The position numbers and the translations under genes were made by a program. A DNA stretch of 34,977 bases, taken from Chloroflexota bacterium. GTDB lineage: Bacteria; Chloroflexota; Anaerolineae; UBA4142. The notes under the pieces are model-generated. The model was not told where the DNA came from. It was given only the letters and a program-made list of their open reading frames with translations, and did no database searches. Below, piece by piece: positions 24,572 to 32,901 of this stretch. The DNA lies in NCBI GenBank assembly GCA_023381515.1, contig JAMCQI010000001.1:2226-37202 (forward strand), written 5' to 3'. Within the stretch, counting starts at the first letter, position 1. Each line of letters begins with the position of its first letter.

Positions 24572-26093
24572 TGCTTGCCATACGTACGTGGATTACACGG
24601 CACTCGATGGATATCAAGTTATTCTTGATCGTCTGGCTTGCCTATGCCCTCTACGCGACGCCGGCCGGGGGTACGCTTCCGAATCGATACGTCGATCTCG
24701 TCCACAGCATAGTTAACGAGGGACGATTCGAGATCGATACCTATCAGGCAAACACGACCGATTCGGCTTTTTTCAACGGACACTATTATAACGGCGCGCT
24801 TCCCGGCCCATCGTTCTTTGCGCTAGCGCCGTATCTCGTGTTCAAAGGTTTCTACCCGCTGGTTCCGGCGGGATTCGGCAAGCGGCTGGCAGCGTCCAAT
24901 CGTTCAAGATGGGCGAATCGAGCGCGGATGGCTTTTATGGAGCAGTGGATAACGTCGAATTCTTTCTGTCACAGATGTTCCTGACTCTGACTGTTGTCGG
25001 GGCTGTTTCGGCGCTGGGAAGCGTCTTCTTGTTCGAGCTGATCCGGGCAATGGGTTTCCGCGACAGAATCGCGCTTGTCGCGGCGGCGTTGTATGCGTTC
25101 GGCACGCCGGTCTTTTTCTACTCCACCGTATTCTTCCAACACATATTTACGGCTACGTTCGGTATTGCAGGGTTATACATCGCGATTAAAGTGAGCGACG
25201 ATTCGCCGGCAACGGTTGGGCTTTTCATTGCCGGGCTGGTGGTCGGCGCAGGGCTGCTCGTGGAATACCCGGCCATTATCGTCGCGGCCTGGATCGCGGT
25301 ATTCCTTGCGTTTCGCGTTGGCAAGCGGCAACTCGTTCTCTATCTCCTCGGGGTGGGTGTTCCGGCTCTGATCGTCGCGGCCTATCAATGGGCAGTATTC
25401 AAAAGCCCGTTTGCAACCTCGTATGATTATCTTGCTTTCAATGAACGTTTCCACACGACGGGATTCTTTGGGTTTACGTATCCGCACCTGGACCGCCTGA
25501 TCTCGCTTTTGGTGAGCCAAGACGCCGGCCTGTTCCTCTATGCTCCAATTGCGTTGCTGTGCGCGGCGGGAATTGCTGTTGGAATCGCCGGTCGCACCAA
25601 GAATACCCCTCTGGCCGCATTGTGCGCTGGACTGCTTGTATCGTTCCTGGTCTTTTATTCGGCCTACTCGGTGTGGAACGGCGGGGCCGAGTTCGGACCG
25701 CGTTTTCTCGTCCCCGTGCTTCCGTTCCTCGCGGTAGGACTTGCATTTGTTGTCGATCGGCTGCCGGGCGCCGTACTCGCATTGGTTGCAGCTATTTCAG
25801 TTTTGGTCAACTGGGCCGGCGCGCAATTTGGATTTGCCACTTCACCGGTCCAGCACGTCCTGGACGTGTTTTCGCAAGGTCCGACGCTGCCTGCATTCGG
25901 CGCGGTCCTGTCGCACGCCGTCAGCAACTCGTCATCACTGTATCTTTTTGTCGCACGGTATCATGCCGCGCTCACGTTGACGGTTACGGTCGTGCTGCTG
26001 GCGGCATTCGTGTGGACATTCAGGGCAACCCTTTGGCCGGTCGAAAGGCTGGAGCAGCCATCCCGTCAAACGCCGAACACGGAGATCCCATAG
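24571..26093 (+). pseudogene. Frameshifted polytopic membrane protein (GT-C-like)
   Basis: Two open frames join into one protein. The first (24571-24984) has LPNRYVDLVHSIVNEGRFEI, YYNGALPGPSFFALAPYLVF and then loses sense after about GFGKRLAAS. The second frame, open from 24909 and further upstream, continues with SVQSFKMGESSADGFYGAVD and NVEFFLSQMFLTLTVVGA, then many membrane segments to 26093. The total of 1523 bases is one short of a multiple of three, so one base is probably missing around 24880-24910. I saw no slippery heptamer for programmed frameshifting. It may be a true mutation or a sequencing error. Both ends fit the coupling pattern (TGATG before, TAGTG after), suggesting the gene was functional until recently. 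Confidence 0.75.
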
Positions 26094-27427
26094 TGGTCAG
26101 GAGGACGCTCGCACTGAGTTCGACCGGCAACCATAATTCAGGGCTTCGGTCCGGCACAGAACGGTTGCTTGGCCAAGTGGCGGCTTTGTCGCCGTTTCGT
26201 GCGAGCCTCCTGGTTTTTGTTCTCTCAGTCGTCGCAAAGCTGGGTTTCATCGAGGTATTCGGGGGCGGTTTGGGCACTTTTCCGACCGAAGGCTCCGACG
26301 CAGTCTTTTACGACCGGGCCGCGCGAAACCTGCTTGCCAATGGGGTCTTCGGATACATCCCAGGCCAGCCTACAACCGCTATGCCGCCAGGGCAGCCCTA
26401 CTTCCTTGCGTTCCTGTATTCAATTGGCAATGAATCAATGGTCGTCGCGAAACTGGGACAGGTTGTTCTGCTTTCGGCGGCTGTCGTACTGGTATACTTG
26501 ATTGGGAAGAACCTAGCGGGCCCGACAATCGGATTCGTCGCGGCGACCTTGACCGCGATCGATCCAGCGCAAGCGTATCTTTCCGGCACGTTTCTCAGCG
26601 AGCCGCTGTTCATTTTTCTAATGACATTCGCTGTGCTCCTTCTCGTTCTGTCGCGGAATTCGTCGAGCCTTCTCTGGCCTGCCAGCGCTGGAGTCTTCCT
26701 GGGATTGGCGGGACTGACGCGAAACGAAGGCTGGTTGTTTGCTCTTGCCCTGTGTTTGGGGGCGGCAATCACGCGGGGGCGAATACTTTCGATCCGCAAG
26801 TCCGTGGTTGCCCTCGTCGCTTCGCTGTGTCTAATCGTTCCGTGGATCTATCGCGACTATGTCGTTACCGGGCAGTTCGTACCGGTCGCGTCGAATGGTG
26901 GGCTGAACCTCTGGTCAGGCAATAATCCCGACTTTGAATGGCGTCAGCCCGTACCCATGTCCCTCCCCGTCTACAAAGTGCCGAGCGGTTTGAACGAGTT
27001 GCAGGTCGATCAATACTATCGTCAGGCCGCGCTGAGCTGGATTGCTGCAAACCCGGCGCAATTCTTGGTGAACGGGGTGGAGAAAGTAATCGTTCTATTC
27101 AGCTTTGACCCACTGTCACGCCGCTCGGAAATGAGTGGCCTGTATCGTCTTGCCGGTCTCGTACCGTATGGTGTGCTCCTCCCCTTCATCTTCGTAGGAC
27201 TGGCATCTGCAATCCAGGAGCCTCGCTACTGGCTGCTGCTGTGGTACGTCGTTTTCACGACTGCTCTCGCCTTTGTTCTCTTCGGCGATAGCCGGATTCG
27301 CGCGCCGATCCAGCCATACCTTTATTTGTCCGGTGTCTTGGGCGTTCAGGCCACATGGCGTTGGCTCTATTCACGACGGGAACGCCGTACGTGGGATCCT
27401 GATCAGAGTACGGTGGACCGGCTGTGA
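26093..27427 (+). CDS. Polytopic GT-C-type glycosyltransferase
   Basis: The protein has 444 residues from the GTG at 26093, whose first base is the last base of the preceding TAG; GGAG at 26081-26084 is at a suitable distance. A large open extension to 25559 overlaps the previous gene and is not supported. After a soluble lead of about 40 residues, FPTEGSDAVFYDRAARNLLA gives the acidic loop-1 and PPGQPYFLAFLYSIG the following segment. LSEPLFIFLMTFAVLLLVLS and GLAGLTRNEGWLFALALCLG are typical GT-C helices. The C-terminus is short. Sugar donor is probably a polyprenyl-phosphate sugar. Confidence 0.82.
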   Translation: MVRRTLALSSTGNHNSGLRSGTERLLGQVAALSPFRASLLVFVLSVVAKLGFIEVFGGGLGTFPTEGSDAVFYDRAARNLLANGVFGYIPGQPTTAMPPGQPYFLAFLYSIGNESMVVAKLGQVVLLSAAVVLVYLIGKNLAGPTIGFVAATLTAIDPAQAYLSGTFLSEPLFIFLMTFAVLLLVLSRNSSSLLWPASAGVFLGLAGLTRNEGWLFALALCLGAAITRGRILSIRKSVVALVASLCLIVPWIYRDYVVTGQFVPVASNGGLNLWSGNNPDFEWRQPVPMSLPVYKVPSGLNELQVDQYYRQAALSWIAANPAQFLVNGVEKVIVLFSFDPLSRRSEMSGLYRLAGLVPYGVLLPFIFVGLASAIQEPRYWLLLWYVVFTTALAFVLFGDSRIRAPIQPYLYLSGVLGVQATWRWLYSRRERRTWDPDQSTVDRL

Positions 27428-28842
27428 GACGCCTAATCACGGCGCCGGAGCCGTCGACCCTCAGGACGGCGGGGCTCACGTTCTTGTTGCTGCTGGTTGC
27501 ACTTGCGTTGGGACCGTTGGTTGGCACGTTCGGATTTGGAATGCGCGAGCTGGTGATCCTTACTATTGCGCTGCTCCTCGCCACCTTGCTTCTCATTCCT
27601 AACGAACGAGTCCTCAAGTATGGCTTTTATCTCTGGATCCTCACGTTTGGCTTTGGATGGCGGACGATCTACCTCACGCCAAACCTAAATGTCCATCCCT
27701 CGGAAGTGGCGGCGGTGCTGCTCTTTGTAGCATTTCTCGCAATGTCGGCTGGCCGGCGAATGACACTAGACTTTTCGGTTCCTGCCTTTATCCCGCTCTT
27801 GATGTTGTTCTGCCTGTTGGGTGTCTTGACCGCCATATTCCGCGGCACCCAACCAGATGTCATACTGGAACAGTCTAAGGTCTTTTTCGCCCTGATCCCC
27901 GTGTATTATGCAGTGAAATGGCTCGTCAGGACGCGTCAAGCCTGGGAACGCGCGGCTCTGCTCGCCGTCGCGGTCGTGGTTTACGTCAGTTGTCTTGGCT
28001 TGATGGACTACTTTGCGCCGGGCTTGAGTCGCTCCCTTTCGGGTAGCAGTTCCGCTGATCCGCAATTCCTGGCTCAAAGTATCAATAACAGCGTGAGTTT
28101 TGATCGTGTCGGTTTCATTTTCTATGGAAGCTTTACTGCTGGCTTTTTGATTTTCACATTCTTTGGTTTCAGCACGTATTATTTTGTCAATAGCGCAGGG
28201 AAGGGATTAGCCACCCAAATTCTCGCCGCGGCGATCATTCTGGCTGAACTGGCTGCAATGTACCTGAGTGGCTACCGGGGGCTATGGTATGCGATAGGCG
28301 TGTTCTTGGTCGCACTCGCGGTCGTCCAGCGACGAGGATGGCTCTTGGCCGGCGCGGCAATTGCTGCCGTGCCGCTTCTCCCGGCCAATTTCCTGCAGCG
28401 TTTCACGTCTCTTGTCAATCCGCAGTACGCGGACTCGAGCCAGTATGATCGGATTTCGCGCGCGACCTATGCATTGGATCTGATACGTCAATCGCCATTG
28501 ACCGGGGTCGGTTGGGGAGGAAGCGGTTATGTGCACAGCGATCTGGCTCAAATCGGCGCCAACCTAGGCCTGCTGGCGCTTGCGATTTTCACACTGTGGC
28601 TCCTAACCATGGCGTGGAAAATGTTTCGAATATCACGACAAACAGACTGGCAAAGTGCGTACTCTGGGGTGCTATTCGCATCGATTTGTGGACTTTTGGT
28701 CTTGTTTGCTGGAGAAGGTCAGATCGCCTTCGTGCAATTGATGATCCCTATCTGGTTTCTTTTCGCGATGGTGCATCGGCTCGCGGACTTTGCCTCGGAG
28801 GAGCAAGCCAATAACGCGACGGCGACTCAAGGCGCAGAATGA
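27424..28842 (+). CDS. O-antigen ligase/polymerase-like membrane protein (Wzy_C type)
   Basis: The protein has 472 residues and a GTG start overlapping the previous stop (GTGA). It is highly hydrophobic throughout. MYLSGYRGLWYAIGVFLVAL matches the Ser/Gly-x-Arg-Gly motif before a helix, and SPLTGVGWGGSGYVHSDLAQ with IGANLGLLALAIF the conserved GxG-H-N/D-x(4,5)-G-x-G pattern of O-antigen ligases and polymerases. The loop between these motifs is the expected large outer loop. Members join lipid-linked glycans to lipid A, to protein or to each other. With an ABC exporter also present, the protein could be a ligase for the exported chain; whether it is a ligase or polymerase cannot be decided. 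Confidence 0.8.
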   Translation: MRRLITAPEPSTLRTAGLTFLLLLVALALGPLVGTFGFGMRELVILTIALLLATLLLIPNERVLKYGFYLWILTFGFGWRTIYLTPNLNVHPSEVAAVLLFVAFLAMSAGRRMTLDFSVPAFIPLLMLFCLLGVLTAIFRGTQPDVILEQSKVFFALIPVYYAVKWLVRTRQAWERAALLAVAVVVYVSCLGLMDYFAPGLSRSLSGSSSADPQFLAQSINNSVSFDRVGFIFYGSFTAGFLIFTFFGFSTYYFVNSAGKGLATQILAAAIILAELAAMYLSGYRGLWYAIGVFLVALAVVQRRGWLLAGAAIAAVPLLPANFLQRFTSLVNPQYADSSQYDRISRATYALDLIRQSPLTGVGWGGSGYVHSDLAQIGANLGLLALAIFTLWLLTMAWKMFRISRQTDWQSAYSGVLFASICGLLVLFAGEGQIAFVQLMIPIWFLFAMVHRLADFASEEQANNATATQGAE

Positions 28843-30068
28843 AATCAGCACGACTCGTGCTTCACCGGCTCTGGTTCTGGGCAAAAGATCATTCGACAAA
28901 GCGTGAGCTCGCAGTTGGGTTTTTCGCCCTGGTTGCCTTCTATCTCACATGGGCGCTGGTCGTCAAGCCCGTCGCGATGGACTTTAACATTTATCGGTTT
29001 TCCGGATATGCCTACCACGAAGGATTGTCGCCTTACGCCGAGTCCCCCGCAGCGTTTGAGTTGGCCAGCCGCTACAGCCTGGTGCCATTTGCACCCCCAT
29101 ATCGATATCCACCGCTGATGACGCAGGTGATGTCTGTCCTTGTTCTACTGCCTTATCCCGTGTTGCGGACTCTGTTCACGTTAGCATCGACTGCCGCATT
29201 CTGTTTTGGCATCTGGGCAATCAGCAAGAGTAGTCTTGGCAATGTCCCTCGTTTTTTGTTGCTTGCGGCTGTTTTGTTCTTGCCAGTCCTCAATTGTATA
29301 GCCGCGGGTCAGATTAACCTCTTTATGCTTGGCGCGCTCGCAGGTATGATCTATCTCATGAATCGTAGTAGCACTTCTGGGACGAGCTTGAGATCGGAAC
29401 TCATCGCTGGCGGCCTCTGGGGTCTCACTCTCGTTTTCAAGCCGGTGCTCTGGCCGCTTGCGCTCTGGGCAGTCTTCCGTCGTCGCATTGGGGTCCTGGT
29501 CGGATGTGTATGCGTCGCTGCTCTGCTCGGCGTTGTCTCTCTCTTGACAGCCGGAGCGCAACCTTGGCTCGACTACCTGAATGTATTGCGCTCATTTGCC
29601 TCGCCAGATCCATATGTGGAGAATCAATCCCTCATAGGTTTTATCGCACGCGTCGCAGGGCCAAACCTGGCAAGAATTGCCCAATTCGCTTCGCCGGTTG
29701 TAATTCTGGGCATATGGTTCCTGTTGTTTCGCAATCTGCCGCCAGACCTTGAGCTCGCGGCATTGGCTAGTATTTCGGTTCTGATTAGTCCCGTAGCCTG
29801 GTACTATTACGGCGTGCTTCTTATTCCTGCTTTTTGGTTGTTGGCAGATCGCTATCGGCACTCCGCACGATGGCTAGGGTTTGGTTTACTTGGAGCTTAT
29901 GGACTCATTCAGTTGCACCAACTGACATGGTATCGATTTCCAGCAGGATCCATTCTTACCGATCTAGCCTTTTTCGGGATGGCGCTTTTGGTGTTGCTCG
30001 TCTTTGCCAGTGCATATAACCTAAGCCGCGCGCCCGCCGTTTCCAAGGTCACAGCGCTTGGCGCATAG
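28839..30068 (+). CDS. GT87-like polyprenyl-phosphate mannosyltransferase (DUF2029)
   Basis: The protein has 409 residues and starts at an ATGA overlap. VAMDFNIYRFSGYAYHEGLS carries the acidic residue of loop 1; APPYRYPPLMTQVMSVL, NCIAAGQINLFMLGALAGMI, LTLVFKPVLWPLALWAVFRR and YVENQSLIGFIARVAGPNLA are the recurring GT87 segments (Tyr-Pro-Pro, Gly-Gln-x-Asn, Lys-Pro, Asn-Gln-Ser). Members include PimE and arabinofuranosyl/mannosyltransferases acting outside the membrane on polyprenyl-phosphate sugars. It is more AT-rich in places than the cytoplasmic GT block. Mannose is only a family-based guess. Confidence 0.83.
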   Translation: MKSARLVLHRLWFWAKDHSTKRELAVGFFALVAFYLTWALVVKPVAMDFNIYRFSGYAYHEGLSPYAESPAAFELASRYSLVPFAPPYRYPPLMTQVMSVLVLLPYPVLRTLFTLASTAAFCFGIWAISKSSLGNVPRFLLLAAVLFLPVLNCIAAGQINLFMLGALAGMIYLMNRSSTSGTSLRSELIAGGLWGLTLVFKPVLWPLALWAVFRRRIGVLVGCVCVAALLGVVSLLTAGAQPWLDYLNVLRSFASPDPYVENQSLIGFIARVAGPNLARIAQFASPVVILGIWFLLFRNLPPDLELAALASISVLISPVAWYYYGVLLIPAFWLLADRYRHSARWLGFGLLGAYGLIQLHQLTWYRFPAGSILTDLAFFGMALLVLLVFASAYNLSRAPAVSKVTALGA

Positions 30069-32079
30069 CCGGGTGATACCGGGGAGTATTGCTGATCGCG
30101 GCCGAAACTCTGCGTTAGGCACAATTGCTGTTCTGTTGCTCTCATCCGCCGTTCAGTTCTACCGCCTCGGCGCTCGCACCCTTCACGGAGATGAGTTCGG
30201 AAGCATAGACGAGGCGCTCAATCTCGGGCGCAACTTGAATTCGCTTCCGTATTTTTCCACGCTGCGGGCATGGCTCGCCCTGGGCAGTGGTGAGTTCTGG
30301 CTCCGTACTCTCTCCGCGCTGGCGATGGTTGCCGCAGTAGCGGTGACATTCGTCTGGGTCAAGAGCCTGTGCGGCCGGTCGACAGCTTTGGTTGCGAGCC
30401 TTCTGCTTGCCACGAGTCCGTTCCTGGCTGTTTACGGTCAGCAAATCCGATTCTATGGCCTCGCTCTTCTGGCCGCGAGCCTGTGTGTCTGGGCATTCAC
30501 AAGCTATCTGATTCTGCCACGTCGCACTACGCTTGCAAAATGGGCGGCCGCCGGCCTGTTCGCGCTGTCGGCGCTTTTGCTCAACGCTTTGCTCATAGCC
30601 GGGGAATTTATTACGCTTTTCGCGCTCAGCCGGCTTTCGCGCCGAAGCAAAGCAATTATCGGAGCGGCGTTTCTCATCGTCGTTCTCTTCGTGCTCCTCG
30701 TCCCGGGTGTTCGGCAGTTGGGTTTCGATACGCTTGCGAAATACACCAATGCGCAATCACACTACGTCGCGTCACGTGGGCTCGCGTTGTCTCAGATTGC
30801 CAAGCTTCCTTTGACGTTTTTTTTCTTCACGTTCGGCGAGTCGGTGTATCCGTTAACGTACTGGCTTGTAATTCCGGGACTGGTATTCGTTGGTGTTGCG
30901 TTTGTGCTGGGAATATGGAAATTGCGCTCGAACGTTTCCGTCCTGGCTTTCGTCTCCATCGCCGGAATGACGGCGCTGCTTGCGCTCTACCTTGTGTTCG
31001 ATCCGTTGTCTCCGCCGAGCTTGCAGGGCGCCGCCCCGCGCTACCTGATCTTTCTTCTGCCCTTGTTCTATCTGGTCCTTGCAGCGGGGACGCGAGGAAA
31101 ACGGTCTTCGTTACTGATCGTCCCACTGCTTCTGGTCAATTTCGGAGGTCTGGCGTCGTACTGGTACGGCGACTGGGCCTACACGGACGACCTGACCGAT
31201 TGGCGCGCGGTTTCGCAGTGGACGTCGAATTATGTAACGCCGCAGACGCTCGTGCTTGTCGATGGGCGCTCGCAAGATTTGGCTAACCGCTATTTTCCTT
31301 CTTCGTGGCATATTCAGAACGAATGGAATTATCAGTCGGCAGAAGACCTGACGGCATTCTCGCAATTCTCTCGTTTGATCGTTCTTTCCAGCAACTATAA
31401 TACAGACCCGCGGGCGCAGGTGAGCGCATTGATCGACCGCGTCGAGTACGGATACGACCAGGTTGCCGCGTGGTCCAAATACCCGCTCTTCATAGAGGTG
31501 TTCGACCGCAAGCAAGACCCGTCGCCAGCTTTTTCTGTGGACTCGACCGGTCGGGTGAACATCCCATCCGAGATCTACGGTATAGAGTTCCAAGATCTAG
31601 GCTTGCCGATTTCGCTGAAGCTGGGCGACCGGATTGTGCCGAGCCTGGGCGCTTTCGGACTGCCCGGTTTGAACAAACAAACGGCCAGGTCCCTGCTACT
31701 GGAGCGGCCCACAACGGCACGCGAGCTCGTGGTGTTTAGTAACGTGATCGATGCCGCATTGCAGCCCGGCGTGGTCGTCGCCAATCTGAGCATCGTCGGT
31801 CAGGACGGCTCGACGCAGACTTTTCCGCTGCGTGTCGGGATCGAGACTAGCGCATGGAACGCTCATTGCCAACCCGATGCCTGTCTGCCTGCTTTCACCT
31901 GGACCAAGCGGCTTGCGCTGGTCGGATCTGAAGGCTATCCGGGAAGTTGGCAGCAATTCGATGCGTCGGTTTTTGCCGCCGAGCTCTCATTGAGTAGTCC
32001 AACGTTGGTAGAGTCGATCGAACTGCAGCGGTTGAGCAACCAGGGAACACTCTACGTATGGGGTATTGCCCTTCAGTAA
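30058..32079 (+). CDS. Polytopic GT-C-type glycosyltransferase with large C-terminal extension
   Basis: The protein has 673 residues. TTG 30058 is preceded by AAGG at a normal distance and overlaps the previous gene by 11 bases; GTG 30073 is an alternative. After the first helix, ARTLHGDEFGSIDEALNLGR is the His-Gly-Asp-Glu loop-1 motif. TSPFLAVYGQQIRFYGLALL is a typical PMT-2 segment. The membrane part ends near residue 370. The remaining ~300 residues look soluble and beta-rich, for example GIEFQDLGLPISLKLGDRIV, and end with LQRLSNQGTLYVWGIALQ. The C-terminal part resembles extracytoplasmic carbohydrate-binding or jelly-roll domains only in general composition. An octamer array follows the stop. 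Confidence 0.83.
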   Translation: MAHSRVIPGSIADRGRNSALGTIAVLLLSSAVQFYRLGARTLHGDEFGSIDEALNLGRNLNSLPYFSTLRAWLALGSGEFWLRTLSALAMVAAVAVTFVWVKSLCGRSTALVASLLLATSPFLAVYGQQIRFYGLALLAASLCVWAFTSYLILPRRTTLAKWAAAGLFALSALLLNALLIAGEFITLFALSRLSRRSKAIIGAAFLIVVLFVLLVPGVRQLGFDTLAKYTNAQSHYVASRGLALSQIAKLPLTFFFFTFGESVYPLTYWLVIPGLVFVGVAFVLGIWKLRSNVSVLAFVSIAGMTALLALYLVFDPLSPPSLQGAAPRYLIFLLPLFYLVLAAGTRGKRSSLLIVPLLLVNFGGLASYWYGDWAYTDDLTDWRAVSQWTSNYVTPQTLVLVDGRSQDLANRYFPSSWHIQNEWNYQSAEDLTAFSQFSRLIVLSSNYNTDPRAQVSALIDRVEYGYDQVAAWSKYPLFIEVFDRKQDPSPAFSVDSTGRVNIPSEIYGIEFQDLGLPISLKLGDRIVPSLGAFGLPGLNKQTARSLLLERPTTARELVVFSNVIDAALQPGVVVANLSIVGQDGSTQTFPLRVGIETSAWNAHCQPDACLPAFTWTKRLALVGSEGYPGSWQQFDASVFAAELSLSSPTLVESIELQRLSNQGTLYVWGIALQ

Positions 32080-32085
32080 CTTCAG

Positions 32086-32117
32086 AACGTTCTAACGTTC
32101 CAACGTTGTAACGTTCT
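32086..32117. repeat. AACGTTNN octamer array 8 (4 units)
   Basis: Units read AACGTTCT, AACGTTCC, AACGTTGT, AACGTTCT in the 48-base gap between the membrane block and the next GT2 gene. This gap also ends the series of overlapping genes, so the array marks a module border. Confidence 0.94.
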
Positions 32118-32127
32118 TTAGACGAAC

Positions 32128-32901
32128 ATGACCGAGTGTCTCTCCGTGCTTTTGCCGACGTACAACAATGAAGCGATCATTCGTGACTGTCTCAAATCGG
32201 TCAAATGGGCAGACGAGATTCTGGTGGTCGATTCGTTCAGCACCGACTCGACCATCGAGATTTGCCGAGAGTACGGCGCGCACGTGATCCAGCACGAATA
32301 CGTACAGTCGGCGAAACAGAAGAACTGGGCGATCCCGCAGTGCGCGTTCGAGTGGGTATTGCAGATCGACACCGACGAGCGGCTTGAAGAGGGCGCTGCC
32401 GACGAGATCCGGAATGCGATCGGTCACGCCGACGCGGATATTCACGCGTTCCGTATCGGCCGCCGGAACCACGTACTCGGCCCGTCGCTCGACGTCTGCA
32501 ACTTGTACCCCGACTATCAGACGCGCCTGTTCCGCCGAGACGTCGGCCGGTTCGAAGACAGAGAGGTTCACGCACACGTGCGCGTGCCCGGACGGGTGGA
32601 AACCCTCCAACATCATATTCTCCACTATGGCATGACGTCCATAAGCAAGCAGTTGATCAACATCGACCGCTATTCGCGCTATCAGGCCGACGAGCTAAAA
32701 AAGCGCGGCAAGCATTTTCACTGGTACGACCTTGCCCTTCGTCCGTTTGCGGTCTTTGCCTATTACTACCTCTGGAAGCGCGGTTTCACCGCCGGCTATC
32801 GCGGCTTGCTGATATCCGCGATCGACGCGACTTTTGACTTTTGGTCGCACGCAAAACTGTGGGAGATGGAGTCGCAGGGGCTGGAAGCCAGTCCCAAGTG
32901 A
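32128..32901 (+). CDS. GT2-family glycosyltransferase, WaaE/KdtX-like
   Basis: The protein has 257 residues. CLSVLLPTYNNEAIIRDCLK is the GT-A entry, ADEILVVDSFSTDSTIEICR and the Gln-Lys-Asn-Trp-Ala segment (SAKQKNWAIPQC) are WaaE-type signatures, and WVLQIDTDERLEE holds the metal-binding acids. NLYPDYQTRLFRRDVGRFED and VHAHVRVPG are also typical of this subgroup, which transfers glucose or related sugars to core oligosaccharides in LPS-bearing bacteria. The start is ATG 32128, 10 bases after the octamer array. The stop overlaps the next gene (GTGA). Assignment to the subgroup is confident; sugar and acceptor are unknown. Confidence 0.86.
   Translation: MTECLSVLLPTYNNEAIIRDCLKSVKWADEILVVDSFSTDSTIEICREYGAHVIQHEYVQSAKQKNWAIPQCAFEWVLQIDTDERLEEGAADEIRNAIGHADADIHAFRIGRRNHVLGPSLDVCNLYPDYQTRLFRRDVGRFEDREVHAHVRVPGRVETLQHHILHYGMTSISKQLINIDRYSRYQADELKKRGKHFHWYDLALRPFAVFAYYYLWKRGFTAGYRGLLISAIDATFDFWSHAKLWEMESQGLEASPK

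Noticed and set aside
24880..24910. Programmed ribosomal frameshift joining the two halves of the membrane protein
   Set aside because: No X-XXY-YYZ slippery heptamer or obvious downstream pseudoknot was seen; a one-base deletion is simpler.
25559..26092. Upstream extension of the GT-C gene at 26093
   Set aside because: It overlaps the preceding membrane gene in another frame and lacks hydrophobic or domain character. GTG 26093 with GGAG upstream fits the coupling pattern.
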